From assembly GCA_030998015.1 (NCBI GenBank), contig JARWMV010000012.1:124001-188000 (forward strand): a stretch of 64,000 nt of DNA, written 5' to 3'. This DNA is from Ceratorhiza oryzae-sativae (taxonomy: Eukaryota > Basidiomycota > Agaricomycetes > Cantharellales > Ceratobasidiaceae). Below the pieces are notes generated by a model that did no database searches, was not told the DNA's origin, and saw only the letters and a list, made by a program, of their open reading frames with translations. The position numbers and the translations under genes are program-made. Below are positions 35,361 to 48,115 of this stretch, one piece after another. Position 1 is the stretch's first letter. The number at the start of each line of letters is the position of its first letter.

Positions 35361-37112
35361 ATGGGTGTTCGGTCCAAAGCCAAAGCCGCAGCCAGAGCGC
35401 AAAAAGCCAAGCTGGCCGCGCTCGTCGAAGCCGAGTCGGTTGGACCTGAAAAATTCGTTGTCCCCGAGTTGACAGTCAAAGATTTGTTGAGCGTTATTCC
35501 GTGAGTAGTAGAGCTTTACGGTCAAGTCGAATCCTGTGTTGAAGGGATCGGGTTTGACTTGGCAGTGCTCATTGTTTCGAGCGATCGACGCTTCGTTCGT
35601 TTTCCTATGTCGCGATGGACTTTGGTCTGCTTGGAGCGTTTTATTATACCGCGACGACTTGCATACCCAAGATCGACCCGACGCATATCCCGCTATCGTC
35701 GATGATCGCCCGTCTTCCGCCGGCGGTTCAGCCGGCGCTATCTGCTTTGGAGCCGTACGTCTATCCGATGGCTCGGTTCGCCTGTTGGAACGTCTACGCG
35801 CTTGGCGCTGGGCTCGTCGGAACCGGGCTGTGGATCCTCGCTCACGAGTGTGGCCATCAGGCGTTTAGCCCTTACAAGTCCCTGAACAACGCCGTCGGAT
35901 GGGTTCTCCATTCAGCTCTGGGCGTACCGTACCACAGCTGGCGCATCTCGCATGGGAAACATCACGCCGCGACGAGCCACTGTACCAGGGACGAGGCGTA
36001 CGTTCCTAGAACTCGAAGCGAGAAAGGTTTACCTTGCAGGGGCGACGTTGAGCGGCCGGACGAAAAGATGCAAGAGGAAATGTGGGAGGCGATTGGGGAT
36101 TCGCCGTTGGGTGCTGCGTTGGGTGTGTTTGCACTCTTGGTGAGTGGCCAATTTTTTTTTTTTTTGGAAGGTGTTGGGCCCGGAATACTGATTGGATTTT
36201 TTTGATATTAGTTGTTTGGTTGGCCGTTGTACCTTTTGATCAACGTTTCCGGTCAAAGGTCATACCCGAAGTGGACGAACCATTTCATGCCTGGTGGTGC
36301 TCTCTTTGCGCCACACCAGTATAACCAAATTCTCTTGTCCGACTTTGGTGTATTCATATGGCTTGCGCGACGCTCGTGTTTTGGTCGATGAAGCGAGGCT
36401 TCCTCGAAATGTTTACCATCTACTTTGTCCTTATCTCTGGGTCAACCATTGGTGATATTGATTACGTTCCTTCAAGTGAGTCGCGTTTGCGTTTTGGGCA
36501 GTAACTCGACGCTAATCATGCCTTTTTTTCAGCATACCGACCCGCTTTTGCCGCATTACCGTGCGCCCGCGTTTACGTTTGCACGAGGTGCCCTGTCGAC
36601 GCTCGACCGAAGCTTGTTGGGAGGCGACGGATTCGTCGCGTCCATCACGGGATGGCTCGGCGCTACGCTCACTCATGGGATCAGCGAGACACACGTGTTG
36701 CACCACGTCTCGAGCAAAATCCCGCACTATCATGCGCAAGTCCCCTTCCCCCCCCTCTTAACCTCATCTCTCGCAGCTAATCTAAAAAAAAAAAATTGCC
36801 TTTTGGGTATGACAGATGGGAAGCCTCGCGGCATCTCAAGGCACGCCTGGCGCGAGCTGGATATAGCCACGAGGGCCGACCGGGCACGTGGGGCGAGGTG
36901 TATCGCGTCTGGCGCGAATGCAAGGTTCGTTTGTCTGTCTCTTTGTGTCTTCGTCTTTTGTGGGGCGCAGTCAGCTAAAAAGACGTTGTTTAGTTTATTG
37001 AAGATGATGGCGATGTTGTGTTTTACAAAAACGCCCGTGGTGTGCTGCTCGTCAGGCAGTGTTTTCAAATGAAGGTCTGAGTGATTCGGGTGTAGATGTG
37101 AGAGAGGATTAG
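35361..37112 (+). pseudogene. Delta-12-type fatty acid desaturase (copy 2), frameshifted as sequenced
   Basis: Same exon pattern as copy 1: MGVRSKAKAAARAQKAKLAA, FVVPELTVKDLLSVIP, FSYVAMDFGLLGAFYYTATT, then the boxes HECGH, HGKHH and HVLHH. The reading frame breaks at least four times compared with copy 1: near 36360 (after GVFIWLA), near 36432 (in the YLWVNHW segment), near 36450 (directly after that Trp), and near 37037 (in KNARG-AARQ). Each is a net loss of one base (mod 3). Sequence on both sides of each break stays well conserved and the histidine boxes survive, so the damage is recent or the bases are miscalled. If real, the second half would not be translated. Confidence 0.8.
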
Positions 37113-38573
37113 ATTACTGTTGGTTAATGCCGAACACACGGCACGGTTTATCCATTAGAGGTTGATTAGATTTCGTAATATACGCGCATATAATAGCACA
37201 CCCATATGCGATTGATTGTCAGAACAGAGGCGCTAACTTGTACTTATCAGCCATGGCGGTCTCCTCCTGCCAGCCCTCACACTGATGCGACGTAAACAGC
37301 TTGAGGGGGTATATCTAGGTTTGCCTAAATGAATGTAACCAACTTGCATTGCCGGAACTATTGGTTGGGGGTGGCAACATTTGATGGTTCCTCAACAAGC
37401 AAGATTTTTGTCATTTAACACGCCCTTGTTATTGGAGCCGATTGAACTACGCGAGGCTTGTGGAACAAGTACCCCATTTCCTTATCTGCGGTGGACGTCA
37501 TTGGCCGCTTGTGAGGTCGGTACGACCCATGACCACAGTGGTGCTGATCAATCACAGCACATAGGACCCATGGCACTGTGGTCACATTGGAATCGGCCCA
37601 AGTGGCAGTCAGACAACGGGTTAGCATTCTGATTGACACAATGTTTTCGGGGATGAGCGCCCGGTCTGTGTGACATGCCGAGATGCATCTGCCGTTGGTG
37701 CGGCACAGGAGAAAGGGTCTCAATTGGATTCTTGATCGAGGGTGCTGACATTCGGAGATAAAATGGACTTCTATCCGGGCGTGGAGTGTGGGTGAAGAGC
37801 GTTATATTAGATTTTGTCATCACAGCATTTAAGCGGCCTGAACGCCACGGAATATTCGAGGGACAATGAACTCTACTAAAGGCACTTTATGGTGAAAACG
37901 AACTGCAAAGGCGACTGTCATTTTTGAGGCCTAGGTAAGCTTTCCTTGGAATTGAGACTTGGCGAATCGAACAGGAGTGGCTTTGACAGGCTAGTTCCTT
38001 TAATTTTTAAATGTGACAAGTTATATCCAAGCTTTAAAAAATGAGATCTCTTGATGGTCCCGTGGAAGCACCCCCTAACTTGGTTCATATCCTTGGGCTT
38101 TCTCACAGCAATCCGCAAACGATGTTCCTAGCGATGACCGCAACAGACACCGCACGTGAGTTCTAAACGCATCCCACCGATGCGCGCCTCATGGGGTACA
38201 CTTGAGATTGTATTTGTCCGATATCTTGTGCGGGAATTCGGGTCATGACGCATATACCACCTCGGGGAGAATATATCCTGCTCTTCGGCGCCAAACGATA
38301 AAACATCCGAGACATAATCTTACCACAGGTGTCCAGAGACGATACCGTGGCTAGCTAGTGAGGTAATCTATTGTTGCGCCAGATATAAAGGCCCAGGATA
38401 TCCGGCTGTCTCTTCAGCACCCAACTACTCATTCGACAGCCCCTCGATACATTTTCCCCTCAGAATTCTCTCCGACCGCATATTCATATCTCCAAGCATT
38501 TTGTACTATACCCCACTATCTCGAGTCCATTCATACTAGCCAAGCATCGTCTCTACCGGAGAGCACGCACAAG
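37113..38573. other. Intergenic region, no gene recognised
   Basis: About 1.46 kb between the desaturase pair and the terpene synthase gene; short frames only. Confidence 0.5.
38384..38389 (+). promoter_or_regulatory. Possible TATA box of the terpene synthase gene
   Basis: TATAAA about 190 bp before the ATG at 38574, followed by a C-rich leader typical of an untranslated region. Confidence 0.4.
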
Positions 38574-39959
38574 ATGCCCAAACACAAGCTTGTCGACCGC
38601 TCGGCTTTTCCATCCAAGATCCGTATGCCTAACATCGTGGAGATGACTGGTAAAGTCCTGAAAAAAAAAATCAATCCACACTAGAAGGAGGCGCAAGAAG
38701 GCTCCTATGAATGGTTCAAAGGCTACGGTATGATTGTATCGTACTGGTTGTGGGAATTTCAGACCAACGGATGGATCTGATAGGTATCTATTCTGGTCAG
38801 AAACTTGAGAAGTTCTTCCAAACAGAGTTCGGTTTGATGGGAGCACTTGCGTTCCCGGACGCTGACCTTGAACACCTCCGCCCAGCCATGGATTTCGTTC
38901 TTTGGTTGTTCATGGCAAGTGTTACTCGGATATTCAGTTTAAGGCTGAACTAATGAATCTGTAGTTTGACGATCTAACCGACACCGAGGGATTACGAGAC
39001 GATGTCACTGGAGTTGAGAAGGCCGTTAGTGAAGTAATGGATGTTTTGCGCAACCCGGGTGTGGCCCAGCCTCAGTTTATGGCTGCACAAATGCTTCAAA
39101 GGTACACCTCTATCTAGTCATCTTTCAGCTTTTTGTGACGCTGAGCTTTCATAGCTTCTACACTTACATACAAGCCGACTCCACTGAGGCTACTATTCGA
39201 CGACTCATTGATGCTTGTGAAGGATATACGCAGGCGACACTCAAGCAAACCACGAACCGCACTGTCGATGAGCTTCCCACAATTGAAGAATTTATTACAC
39301 TGCGCCGGGAAACATCTGCAAGGAAGGTGTTTTACCATAAGTCGATCTCTCCATGATAAAAATGCGTTCGCACATTGATATGGGCTTGGTAGCAATACTT
39401 GAGTATTCCTTGAGTTTGGACCTTCCCGATGAAGTATTTAGTGATCCTGTCATGGCCGAACTCTTGGTGGCTGCCAATGATCTCCTCACCTGGGCAAACG
39501 ACGTATACTCATTCCCGGTAAGTTCATTCTCTTCGAGTAGGTCAACAGTGACGCTTACCCCGTGTAATGATAGATTGAGCAATCGCGAGGGGACACACAC
39601 AACCTCGTATTCATTGTCATGTGGAACGAAGGGCTCGCCCTGGAGGATGCCATGGGTTATATGGATAATCTAATCCGTAAACGTCTCGAGGAATACTTGA
39701 ATGTAAAGGCCCAGCTGCATTCTTTTGGCCCAAAAGTCGATCTTCAGCTTGCCGAGTACATCCAGGGTGTCGAGTATTGTGTGCAGGATTCTATTGCCTG
39801 GACATTTATGACACCTCGTGAGTGAAGAACTTCTCGAAGTTCGATTCGGTTCTAACGCCTGTATTAGGATATTTCGGCGATGATGCAGACAAGGTCCGGG
39901 AGACGGGTATTGTTGACATTATGATCCCGGAAAGTCCAAGCAGGCTGGTGGCAGCCTAG
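38574..39959 (+). pseudogene. Sesquiterpene-synthase-like gene with an in-frame stop
   Basis: Basidiomycete class I terpene cyclase pattern: start MPKHKLVDRSAFPSKIRMPN, KKINPH near residue 35, aspartate-rich FDDLTD, then NDLLTWANDVYSF followed by EQSRGD (NSE-type metal site), and a late RY pair in TPRYFGDD. It ends ESPSRLVAA. Such enzymes cyclise farnesyl diphosphate in the cytosol. Directly after INPH the codon is TAG (38682-38684), with the frame continuing KEAQEGSYEWFKGY on the other side. An intron beginning GTAAAG and ending at this TAG would break the phase. The 38915-38964 intron starts with GC (GCAAGT). Around 39330-39375 I could not find a clean junction between RRETSA and IDMGLVAILEYS. 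It may be a recent pseudogene. No P450 or other cluster gene is adjacent. Confidence 0.75.
38915..38964 (+). other. GC-AG intron in the terpene synthase gene
   Basis: Donor ATG|GCAAGT fits the known GC-donor consensus; acceptor CTGTAG. It joins LWLFM to FDDLTD. Confidence 0.8.
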
Positions 39960-40319
39960 TAATCGGGGGCAAACGCTTGAATGCTCGCCATGCCCATTAA
40001 ATACATGACTCTTCGTATGCCTGTTCCATAGGAGCTCTTGAATGCTCTTAAGCTTCCAACTATGCCTTCTTGTTAGAATTCAAGTAATTGAGATACCTTG
40101 CAGTGACGCCAGATCTCGCCTCCGAAAACGGTGCCCGCAGCTCATCATGGAAAAGTACAACTACACCGTCTCCACTTGCACAGGCAGATTGGACAGGCTC
40201 AAAGAGCAGCAGCTTCAAGCAGAAAGGGATCGATTTTGGATCATCAGCCGGTAGTTACAAAACGATATTCAGCGCATAGACGACTAGCCATCAACCAATC
40301 CGCGCTTCGTGATAGCCAT

Positions 40320-41829
40320 CTAGGAGAGAGCAGCGATGATGGCGTTGTACGCGGCCTTCTTCTGGAAGTTGCCGTCGAACAAGAGCGGGTTGGAACCACT
40401 GCGCCACGAGTCCTTGTCGGAGGTACCCCAAACCTTTTCGTATGAAGATTAGCAAATGAAGGAGACATATTTGGAGAGAAGGATGGCTTACCGTGATACC
40501 GACGCACTTCGGGGTGTTGAGGCAGGCCCTGACAACGGTCACGTAATCGTTGGCTATATTGCCATTTTTCAGTCAATAAATCCCTGGTCACGAATAAAGA
40601 AACGCTTACAAGGTGCGTTAGCGATGTCGAGCTCGGTGATGGCAACATCGCATCCGGTGGAAGCGGCCTTCTGGAGAGCGGCCTGGACTCCGCCCGCGCC
40701 ACCAGCCTGCAGCTCCGTTTAGCACGAGAGTATAATGATGACCGAATAAAAAATATCACTCACAGACAAGTGAGTCTGGGAGCCAATTCCGTCAATGGGC
40801 ACACCAGCAGCCTTCTTTTGGTTGACCAAGTTGACGAGTCCGTTCAACTTAGCGTTGACGGAGTCGAGGTTGTAGTCCTGGCGAAAAGCTGTTAGTTTCA
40901 TTGGGTGATATTGGGTGGGAATATATGCATACGTTGATGTAGAGCTTCGCGTTGCTAACAAGTACTAAGTTAGTTGGGGGTAAAGGGGGGTATAGAATTA
41001 TACGTACCCGTCCGCGGCACGGGCAGCCTTGAAAGCGACATCGACAAAGTCTGGGCGGAAAGTCAGTGGATACTCCGGCTGTGTAGTAGTCTCATAGCTC
41101 ACTGTTGCCGAGACGCTGAGAGAAAACGGAGCTACGGAGCGAGCCGTCCTCGTTGAAGATCTCGTTGACGACATCCCAAGCGTAGATCTTTCCCTTGTAA
41201 CGAGCGCCAATGGTCGAAATGTGGTTTTGAATGACGGTGGTCAAGGTGTTGCCGTCACCAATGCTAGATACCCAAGACGGGAGCTGGGAGTGCCAGACGA
41301 CTAGAATGCATATGGTGAGAAATAGTAACTTGACATTGGACATTAAGACTCACAGGTGTGGCCGCGAACGAGCTTTCCGTTGCTCTGAGCAAAGTTGACG
41401 ACGGCATCAAATCCTCCGAAGCTGAAGCTACCACGCTATACCAAAAATTGTCCGGTCAGTGACGGCTTGAAAGCTCGGTCGAACAAACAAACCGAAGGCT
41501 CAATCGGTTGCCATTCTGTTTTGGAGTTTATCAGTTGGCGACACTTAAATGAGCCCCGGTAGACACTCACTAGCACTGTTCTCGGGTGTGACAGCACCAA
41601 ATTCGGTCTTGAGAATGTTGACGTTTTGCGAGTTGGACAGGAGGTTGGAATCAGCGATGGAGCCAAAGTATTTCTTGCCTAGAGGGTAATAGTTTAGGTT
41701 AATCAGCAGAGTCACGTCTCACGAGCTGTTAAAGGGCCTACCCTTGGCCTTGAACTTGGCGTCGAGCTGACCGAAGACGACCGGGGAGGCGGCCAATGCA
41801 GAGACGAAGACAGCGGCAGTGAAACGCAT
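40320..41829 (-). CDS. GH10 endo-1,4-beta-xylanase, secreted
   Basis: Hydrolyses xylan outside the cell. The start [20 protein letters not shown] is a signal peptide, followed by [25 protein letters not shown], the [20 protein letters not shown] region and [11 protein letters not shown]. Catalytic acid/base Glu is in WDVVNEIFN and the nucleophile Glu in [17 protein letters not shown] and KCVGITVWG lie between and after, and the protein ends [10 protein letters not shown]. It is split by about ten short introns. No carbohydrate-binding module is visible. A TATA-like sequence lies about 90 bp upstream. Confidence 0.93.
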
Positions 41830-41917
41830 GTTGAAAACCGAGTAAGAGTCGAATTGAGCGAGCTGGGTGAGTTCACAAACGAGTTGGTTGGGTTGGAATG
41901 GAGGAAATGTCTAGCCA

Positions 41918-41924
41918 TTTTATA
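41918..41924 (-). promoter_or_regulatory. TATA box of the xylanase gene
   Basis: Reads TATAAAA on the minus strand, about 90 bp before the ATG at 41829. Confidence 0.55.
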
Positions 41925-43226
41925 CCTCTGCGGTTGTTGGAACGGAAAAATAGCTAGCACACCACCGTTCTGCATGTCCGACGGAAGTACTTTACTCCAA
42001 ACATTCTTGTCCTAGGAACCGTATGGTAGTAAATGGCTAGGCGTGTATCCAAGTCACAAGCGTTGAGCTCGTCAGCTGAGAAAAGGCTTTGAAATGCTCG
42101 GATGAGCGAATGGGGTTATGGTGACGACAGTTCCGAACCCAAGAGACCATCGTTGTAGGGATCTAGCACGGTTCTTGGCAAAACGTGTCAGGACCGTGAC
42201 CTCCAAAATGAGGTCGGGAAGTAGTAAGCTGGCGACGATTGATCCGAAGGAGACCCCATGGGGCATGCAACCTAGTTTCCTCAAGAAGCCAGGCGTAAAA
42301 ATGTTGAGCCAGAGTCGCAAGCGACCAGAAATCGCAGCCGAATATGGGTAAATAAATTAGACGATACTTGCGCAGCATCGCGTGCGCTCGGTCTTAACGC
42401 GGAGTCTACGAGTGCCGAAGATTAACCAGTCCACGGGACAGGCTCAACTCAGTCATCATGCGAGCTAATGCTGGCAAACACTCGAGATGTGTCGATCTTA
42501 CTTCTGGATGAGGTGATTGCAGGCAGGTGACATGTCAATCTGCTTAACTAACACTAGGAACTCGACAACCATCAATGGAACACAGCACCAACAATCGGCT
42601 CTAACTCTCCTGTTGATGTTTTACCCCAGTTTGCAGTCATGTGGGTGGGTAGCCTAGACTGCTCATTCGTACCCTTTCTCAACACAACCAATCGGTGCAT
42701 TTCGCTCCCACGAGGAGTATTGGACTGTCAGACAACCTGGCGCTTCTATATCATGCGGATGCCGTGATAGAATTATATTTTTACCAGATCACCAAGTCTT
42801 TGTTCTCACCTTGCGGATAAAAAAAGTGGACTCGGACTGTGCTAGCTCCCTTGGTCTAAGGGCGTGACGTGCGGGGGGACTAGCTCGGATGATCCATTCG
42901 GCCGCCACGACAAAAATGCTCACCTCCGTCGGTCCGTACTGTCCCGTCTCGAACGTGGGCTACTGCGTATCTGTATCCAGGTTGACTTCGGAAACGTGTA
43001 TGCGTGAGGCGCATGAGTCACCTGTCGATACGGCTCGCACAAAGCCGTGAAAGCAAATAGTGCTTCAATGTAACTACACCTTTTCAATACACGCCCAGGC
43101 ATTCATACTTGAAGGGTTCCTCTCTTAAGGGCTTTGGGTCGTCTAAACCGATGGTTATGTGGACTCTCCACGGGTGCAATTTCGGTTTCAGAATGGAAGT
43201 CAGGGTGGTATTATTTTACACTTGTG
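41925..43226. other. Intergenic region, no gene recognised
   Basis: About 1.3 kb upstream of the xylanase and downstream of the deaminase gene; only short unsupported frames. Confidence 0.5.
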
Positions 43227-45510
43227 CTACAAGCCGTCGTATTGTTTAACCAGATTGTCAATAAATACGAACCATTGTTTTTCCCAATGGGCCAAAGCGT
43301 TGGTTTTGCTAACTGGGGCTAACAGCGAGTGCTGGGGGACAAGTCAACATGAGCTATGGGCTGTTAGGCAGGTACCAACCTCCAGACTCTTCCTGGCCAT
43401 TTGCCCTAAGCTGAGCAAACTGGTCGCTTCGCTTGCAACAATTACCTGGATTTTGATGAATTAGCCGCGTATGTTAATAGGTGAGCGCGAACATGTACCT
43501 GATAGAAGTCGAAGGAAAGCGTCAAATTCCCAAATATGGAAGGGTCGTCAGGTCCCAGTACGACCGTGAGGCCGTTATTAAGAAGAACTGGCAGCGGATG
43601 TGTGGGCATAGACGATGTTAGCCTCTGTACGTTTGTCAAACACATGCTTCAACTTTGAGATTCAGGCACACACTCACCAGAATCTCGTTTGAGATTGGGC
43701 AAACTTCAATTGCGATCCCTTGCTCTTTCCATTTCTGTATCAGTAGTGAGTGCTTGGCTAGAGAGAAGCCGCAGGAAATTATTAAGTCGAACAAGATATT
43801 CGAGCAATCCAGTAGCTCACCCATGGCCAATCCGCTTTGTCCCGAGAAGTATAGCATCGTAGAGATTGTTGCCTACGTCTCCCCCGTCGTCAAGGGTTTC
43901 TCCCTTGAAATAACGAGCGTCGATATCAAGATTCATATTGGCTAACCGGTTTTGAGCATACCGCATGAAAAATAAATGGGATATCCAATCCTCGTCTCCT
44001 CGCTTCGTCTCGGAACGCAAGGAGAGACTCGGCATAATAAAGCAACGGCCGGCCGGTATCCTCATGAACAACCAAATCAAACCCTCAGGTTTACCCCCAA
44101 TATCAGGCGGAGTATGATGAATGAAATTAAGGCCTTACCAGCGACGATATGAGGGAATTCCTGTTTGAGTTTCATGCAGTCTTCGTAATACCAAGTCATC
44201 TGCTCGTTCGTCATGAAACGAAGGGCAGTATATATAATCTGTCGAAATTGACCAGCTCATATTCAGGGTCATGATATGTTGTGGGTCAATATTCATTTAC
44301 CTTGGCACCAAAGAAATCATCCTCTCGACCGCGCTCTCTCATAAGCGCTTTAGTCTCATTCACAGCCTCTTCAAACATAATGATCCAGTCGCGATGTTCC
44401 ATATTCTTGGAACTGTCCTCATGAATGCCGAACCTAATCGGCGAACATATAGATTAGCCCTCAATCCGCGTCCAAGTCAAATTACCATTACCGGGGGAAC
44501 CCGAATCGTATTTCTAGATAGGAGATTCGTCTTCTGCTGCGGCTAACATTACCTGACGTTGGTATGATTTGGCAATAGGCTGATGTCGCATAATACTCTG
44601 GCTTCTGGTCAGGGCACAACTCAAGCGAGCGTTACGCCTGCATACCTCCACAACGCCGAAAGTAGATTGGAACTTCTTCCAGATCTGCTTTTTGAAATCC
44701 AGTATCTCGCTAATAGCATAATATCAGACCTCACCTTTGCGGAAGTAATATACTCAGCGTATGCCTCTCCGAGATCTATCATCATTGAACTTATCACCCA
44801 CTTGTCGAATGCTTCGGGGCCGCCTAACGCAAATTCCCGCCGAGCTCGAATCAATGGCACCCAGTCGCCCGGTGCGTAATCATGGGCGGTGAGCGAAGGC
44901 TTGTTTGCATAGAGTGCAGCAATTTCCGGCGTCAACGCTTCGAAGTTGGGAGACGGAAGCGGCGAATCAGGTATCATGTGTGCAGGGACACGGATGTACA
45001 TGTTTGGATATTCAAGCGCGAGCATGTAGAGGAATTTTGCGTCGTACCTGCTCAAGTGTGATGGCTTAGATTTGTCAAAATACAAATGCGAACGTACATC
45101 GCGTCCATATGGCCGTGCAACATTGCACCTTTCGGCATCTATTTTCGTCAGGTCGAGATTATTGATCTAGCGGGGCCAAAATGGGCCTTGCCTTTTTCAC
45201 GATTTGATAGAGTTCGGTTTTCGCTGTTTGGCAGCACGTCAACGGACACATTGCTACTATCAACGCATCAGTCACCCGGCTCACCTATCGTATCTTTTGC
45301 GACCAAAAACTCCATTCCGGGATACATGAGTTTGTTAGTATCTGAGCTCCAGATCACATCGGCTTCGCGGGCCCGTAGCTTTCGCACGATCTCACACGCT
45401 GCTAGCTCTTGTGGAGTTGCACGCGCAATGACCTCTCCATCGAATCGAAGAGCACGCTCCCGGGATATCAAATCTTGACGTCGGCAAAGATAATCGTCAA
45501 AGTCGGACAT
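43227..45510 (-). CDS. ADGF-type adenosine deaminase (copy 1), one frame slip
   Basis: Metal-dependent deaminase of the adenosine deaminase-related growth factor branch. Order seen: MSDFDDYLCRRQDLISRERA, KLMYPGMEFLVAKDTI, LHGHMDAM (HxH metal site), LGGPEAFDKWVISSM, IWKKFQSTFGVVE, REDDFFGAK, GFDLVVHEDTGRP, FKGETLDDGGDVGNNLYDAI, TKRIGHG, VCPISNEIL and VVLGPDDPSIFGN (metal Asp). The C-terminal exon HSLLAPVSKTNALAHWEKQW ends at 43227. Around 44528 the frame needs one more base between AAAED and ISYLEIRFGFPR. No secretion signal is seen, unlike animal ADGFs, so it is probably intracellular. Copy 2 follows upstream on the same strand. Confidence 0.82.
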
Positions 45511-45841
45511 ATTCGAATGTAAGAGTGGGGGGGGGTGCTCTAGAGGCTATACTCTAAGTCTTTCCACACGGAATTGACGAGTCAATATAGCCAGCGTCGA
45601 GTCAGAATTGCCCTGGTATAATCGGCTGCGCTTTTCCTGGCTCCGAATCACATCGTCAACCGGCATGGCCGATTATGCCACATGGTTTGCCTGCCCCGAA
45701 TTCGCTTGTGATGTGCAAGGGAAAGCGGGGCATGATCACGTGATACACTTCGGAAAGATATCTGTATGAAGGAGCATGGGGCGCAGAAAGGATTAATCAT
45801 TTAAATTGAACAGATTCAGTGATATAAAACAGAGCGCATCT
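45511..45841. other. Spacer between the two deaminase copies
   Basis: 331 bp containing a G10 run at about 45526-45535; presumably the promoter of copy 1 and the terminator of copy 2. Confidence 0.5.
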
Positions 45842-48115
45842 TTACGCAGGATGATTTGCGACCAACTCATTGACAAATGCCTGCCATCGTTTCTCCCACA
45901 GCTGGATAGCTTGATTCTTATCCGGCTCGTCAAGAGAAGAGTACTAGGCAAGATATTAATCTAGAAAATGATTTTGGTTTCATGCATAGCGAGGCCTACC
46001 TCAAGACTGTGCCTGGCAAGCTGCTTTAAACTCAAGAGGCTCGTTATTTCACTGGCTACAATTACCTGGAGAACGGCTTGAATCGGAGCCATCTGTATCA
46101 TGGGGTGAGTTTCTCACCTGATAAAAGTCAAAAGAGAGGCCCATGTTGCCAAACACTGACGGGTCGTCAGGGCAAAGCGCCACCGAGACACCATTATTGA
46201 GAAGCACGGGCAATGGATGCATGGGCATCGAGGACGTAAGTCGCTATACACAAACTTTATTAGCGCAAGTGGATCCATTCTAGATACCATGCGTACTAAA
46301 ATCTCGTTTGATATAGGACAAACTTCGATCGCGACTCCACGCTCCTTGCACATCTGAATCAGAAGAGGATGTTTAGCCAAGGAAAAGCTACGCCGAAAAT
46401 CTTCAGTATATGGAATGTATGAATTTGACAACTTACCCGTGTCCGATACGTTTGGTTCCTAGAAGCAATGCGTCGTACAAGTTGCTATCGGCTACACCAC
46501 CATCATCTAGTGTTTCTCCCTGCAAACTCCAGGTTTGAATCAGCATTCCCACGGATTAGACAACCGACATACTGCATGAAAGATGAATGGAATATCCAGG
46601 CCGCGCTTCTTGGTCTCAGCTTGGAAACCAAGCAGGGACTCTATGTAGTAGATAAGCGGATACCCAGTATCCTCTTGTGCGACCAGATCGAAGCCTAACT
46701 TGCTACCATATGAGTAACTACATTAAACTCACGACGGAAATTAGCCTGCCCGCAATGAGTTGAGGAAACTCAGCCTTGAGGTCCATACACTCTTGAAGAT
46801 ACCAAGCAAGCTGCTGATTGTCGATTATGCGAAGGGTGGTATAGATCACCTATCGAATGGATGAGGATAATACCAGGCAAGATCCGGCAATTAGAATACC
46901 TTGGCACCAACAAACTCGTCTTCTCGCCCTTGGCCCGCCATCTCCTTCCTGACTTCTTCAATCGCCTGATTGAACAGAAGCAGCCACTCTCGATGAACGA
47001 GATCCTCAGAGCCGTTCTTACGGACCCCGACCCTGCCGTTGTTGTAAGCGACAAGAACACACGTAGGTCTAGGCTAAGACGCACTTGTAGAAAAAGTTGA
47101 CTCGGAGTTCAACATAGGATATGCCATCCTCAATAGAGGAGAGCAGAACTTGACGCATGTACGCTTTTAGAATCGGCTCGTAACGGATAATCCCCTATTT
47201 GAGTCATCAAAGCGCGAAAATGACAGCCAGATAGAATATCTTACACCTGCCACACCAAACGTCGAGCGAAATTTCTCCCAGATCTAACGGGCGGTATTTG
47301 TGAGTATGAGCCAACTCAGCGAACGCAAGAAAAGGTACCTTGACGGACGTGTTGTAATCTACGTATGCCTCCCGAGGATTGATCGTCATCGACCCGATGA
47401 TCCATTTATCAAACGCCTCTGGTCCACCAAACCGGAATTCGCGCCGAGCTGTGCTTAGCGGAACCCAGGATTCTGGTATATACGAGTCTGAAGTCAAGTC
47501 CACAGCGCTCGCGTTCTGCGCTGTCGCTTCTGAAGATAGAGGTTTGAACTGGGGAACAGGGAACGAAGCCGAGGCCGATGTGAAGGGCGAAGAAACCCGA
47601 ATGTGCATGTTGGGATATTCGAGTGCCGTTTTGTAGAGGAAAGAGGCGTCGCACCTGAACGTGTTTCCCATAAGTCAACGGAAGCAGTCAACTTGGTGGT
47701 TTAGCTCACATCGCGTCCATGTGACCATGTAGGATTCCACCTTTGGGCATCTGCAAACCGTTGGGTTTGGATACCTTTGGACCAGCTCACATAAAACAGA
47801 CCTTTTTGATAATTTTGTAGAGCTCAGTCTTTACTGAGATATTTTACCAGAGTTGGACTCGTATTCAATTCGGGACTGCCGATACTCACGAATCGTCTCT
47901 TTTGCAATCAAAAACTCCATGCTGGGATACATCAACTGGTCCGTGCTCGAGCTCCATACATCTCTTGTCTCTCTCGCCTTGATATCGCGAATAACCGCCG
48001 CGGCTCGGTTCTCCTGGTTGGTAGCATTGGCAATCGCAGCAGAATCAAATCGCAGAGCTCGTTCCGACGCGATCAGGTCCGCCCGTTTTTGTTTGTATGC
48101 TTCTAGTGTAGTCAT
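45842..48115 (-). CDS. ADGF-type adenosine deaminase (copy 2)
   Basis: Paralogue of the 43227-45510 gene with the same exon order. Starts MTTLEAYKQKRADLIASERA; TDQLMYPSMEFLIAKETI, LHGHMDAM, FGGPEAFDKWIIGSM, then RQVLLSSIEDGISYVELRVN, where this copy keeps the frame that copy 1 loses. Later REDEFVGAK, LLLGTKRIGHG, IEVCPISNEIL and PDDPSVFGN-like metal-site text precede the terminal exon YSSLDEPDKNQAIQLWEKRW, which stops at 45842. Introns are about 50-60 nt. I found no break, but did not verify every junction. Function inferred from family: deamination of adenosine or a related nucleoside. Confidence 0.85.

Noticed and set aside
38574..40000. Terpene biosynthetic cluster around the cyclase
   Set aside because: Neighbours are desaturases, xylanase and deaminases; no P450, transporter or regulator is adjacent.
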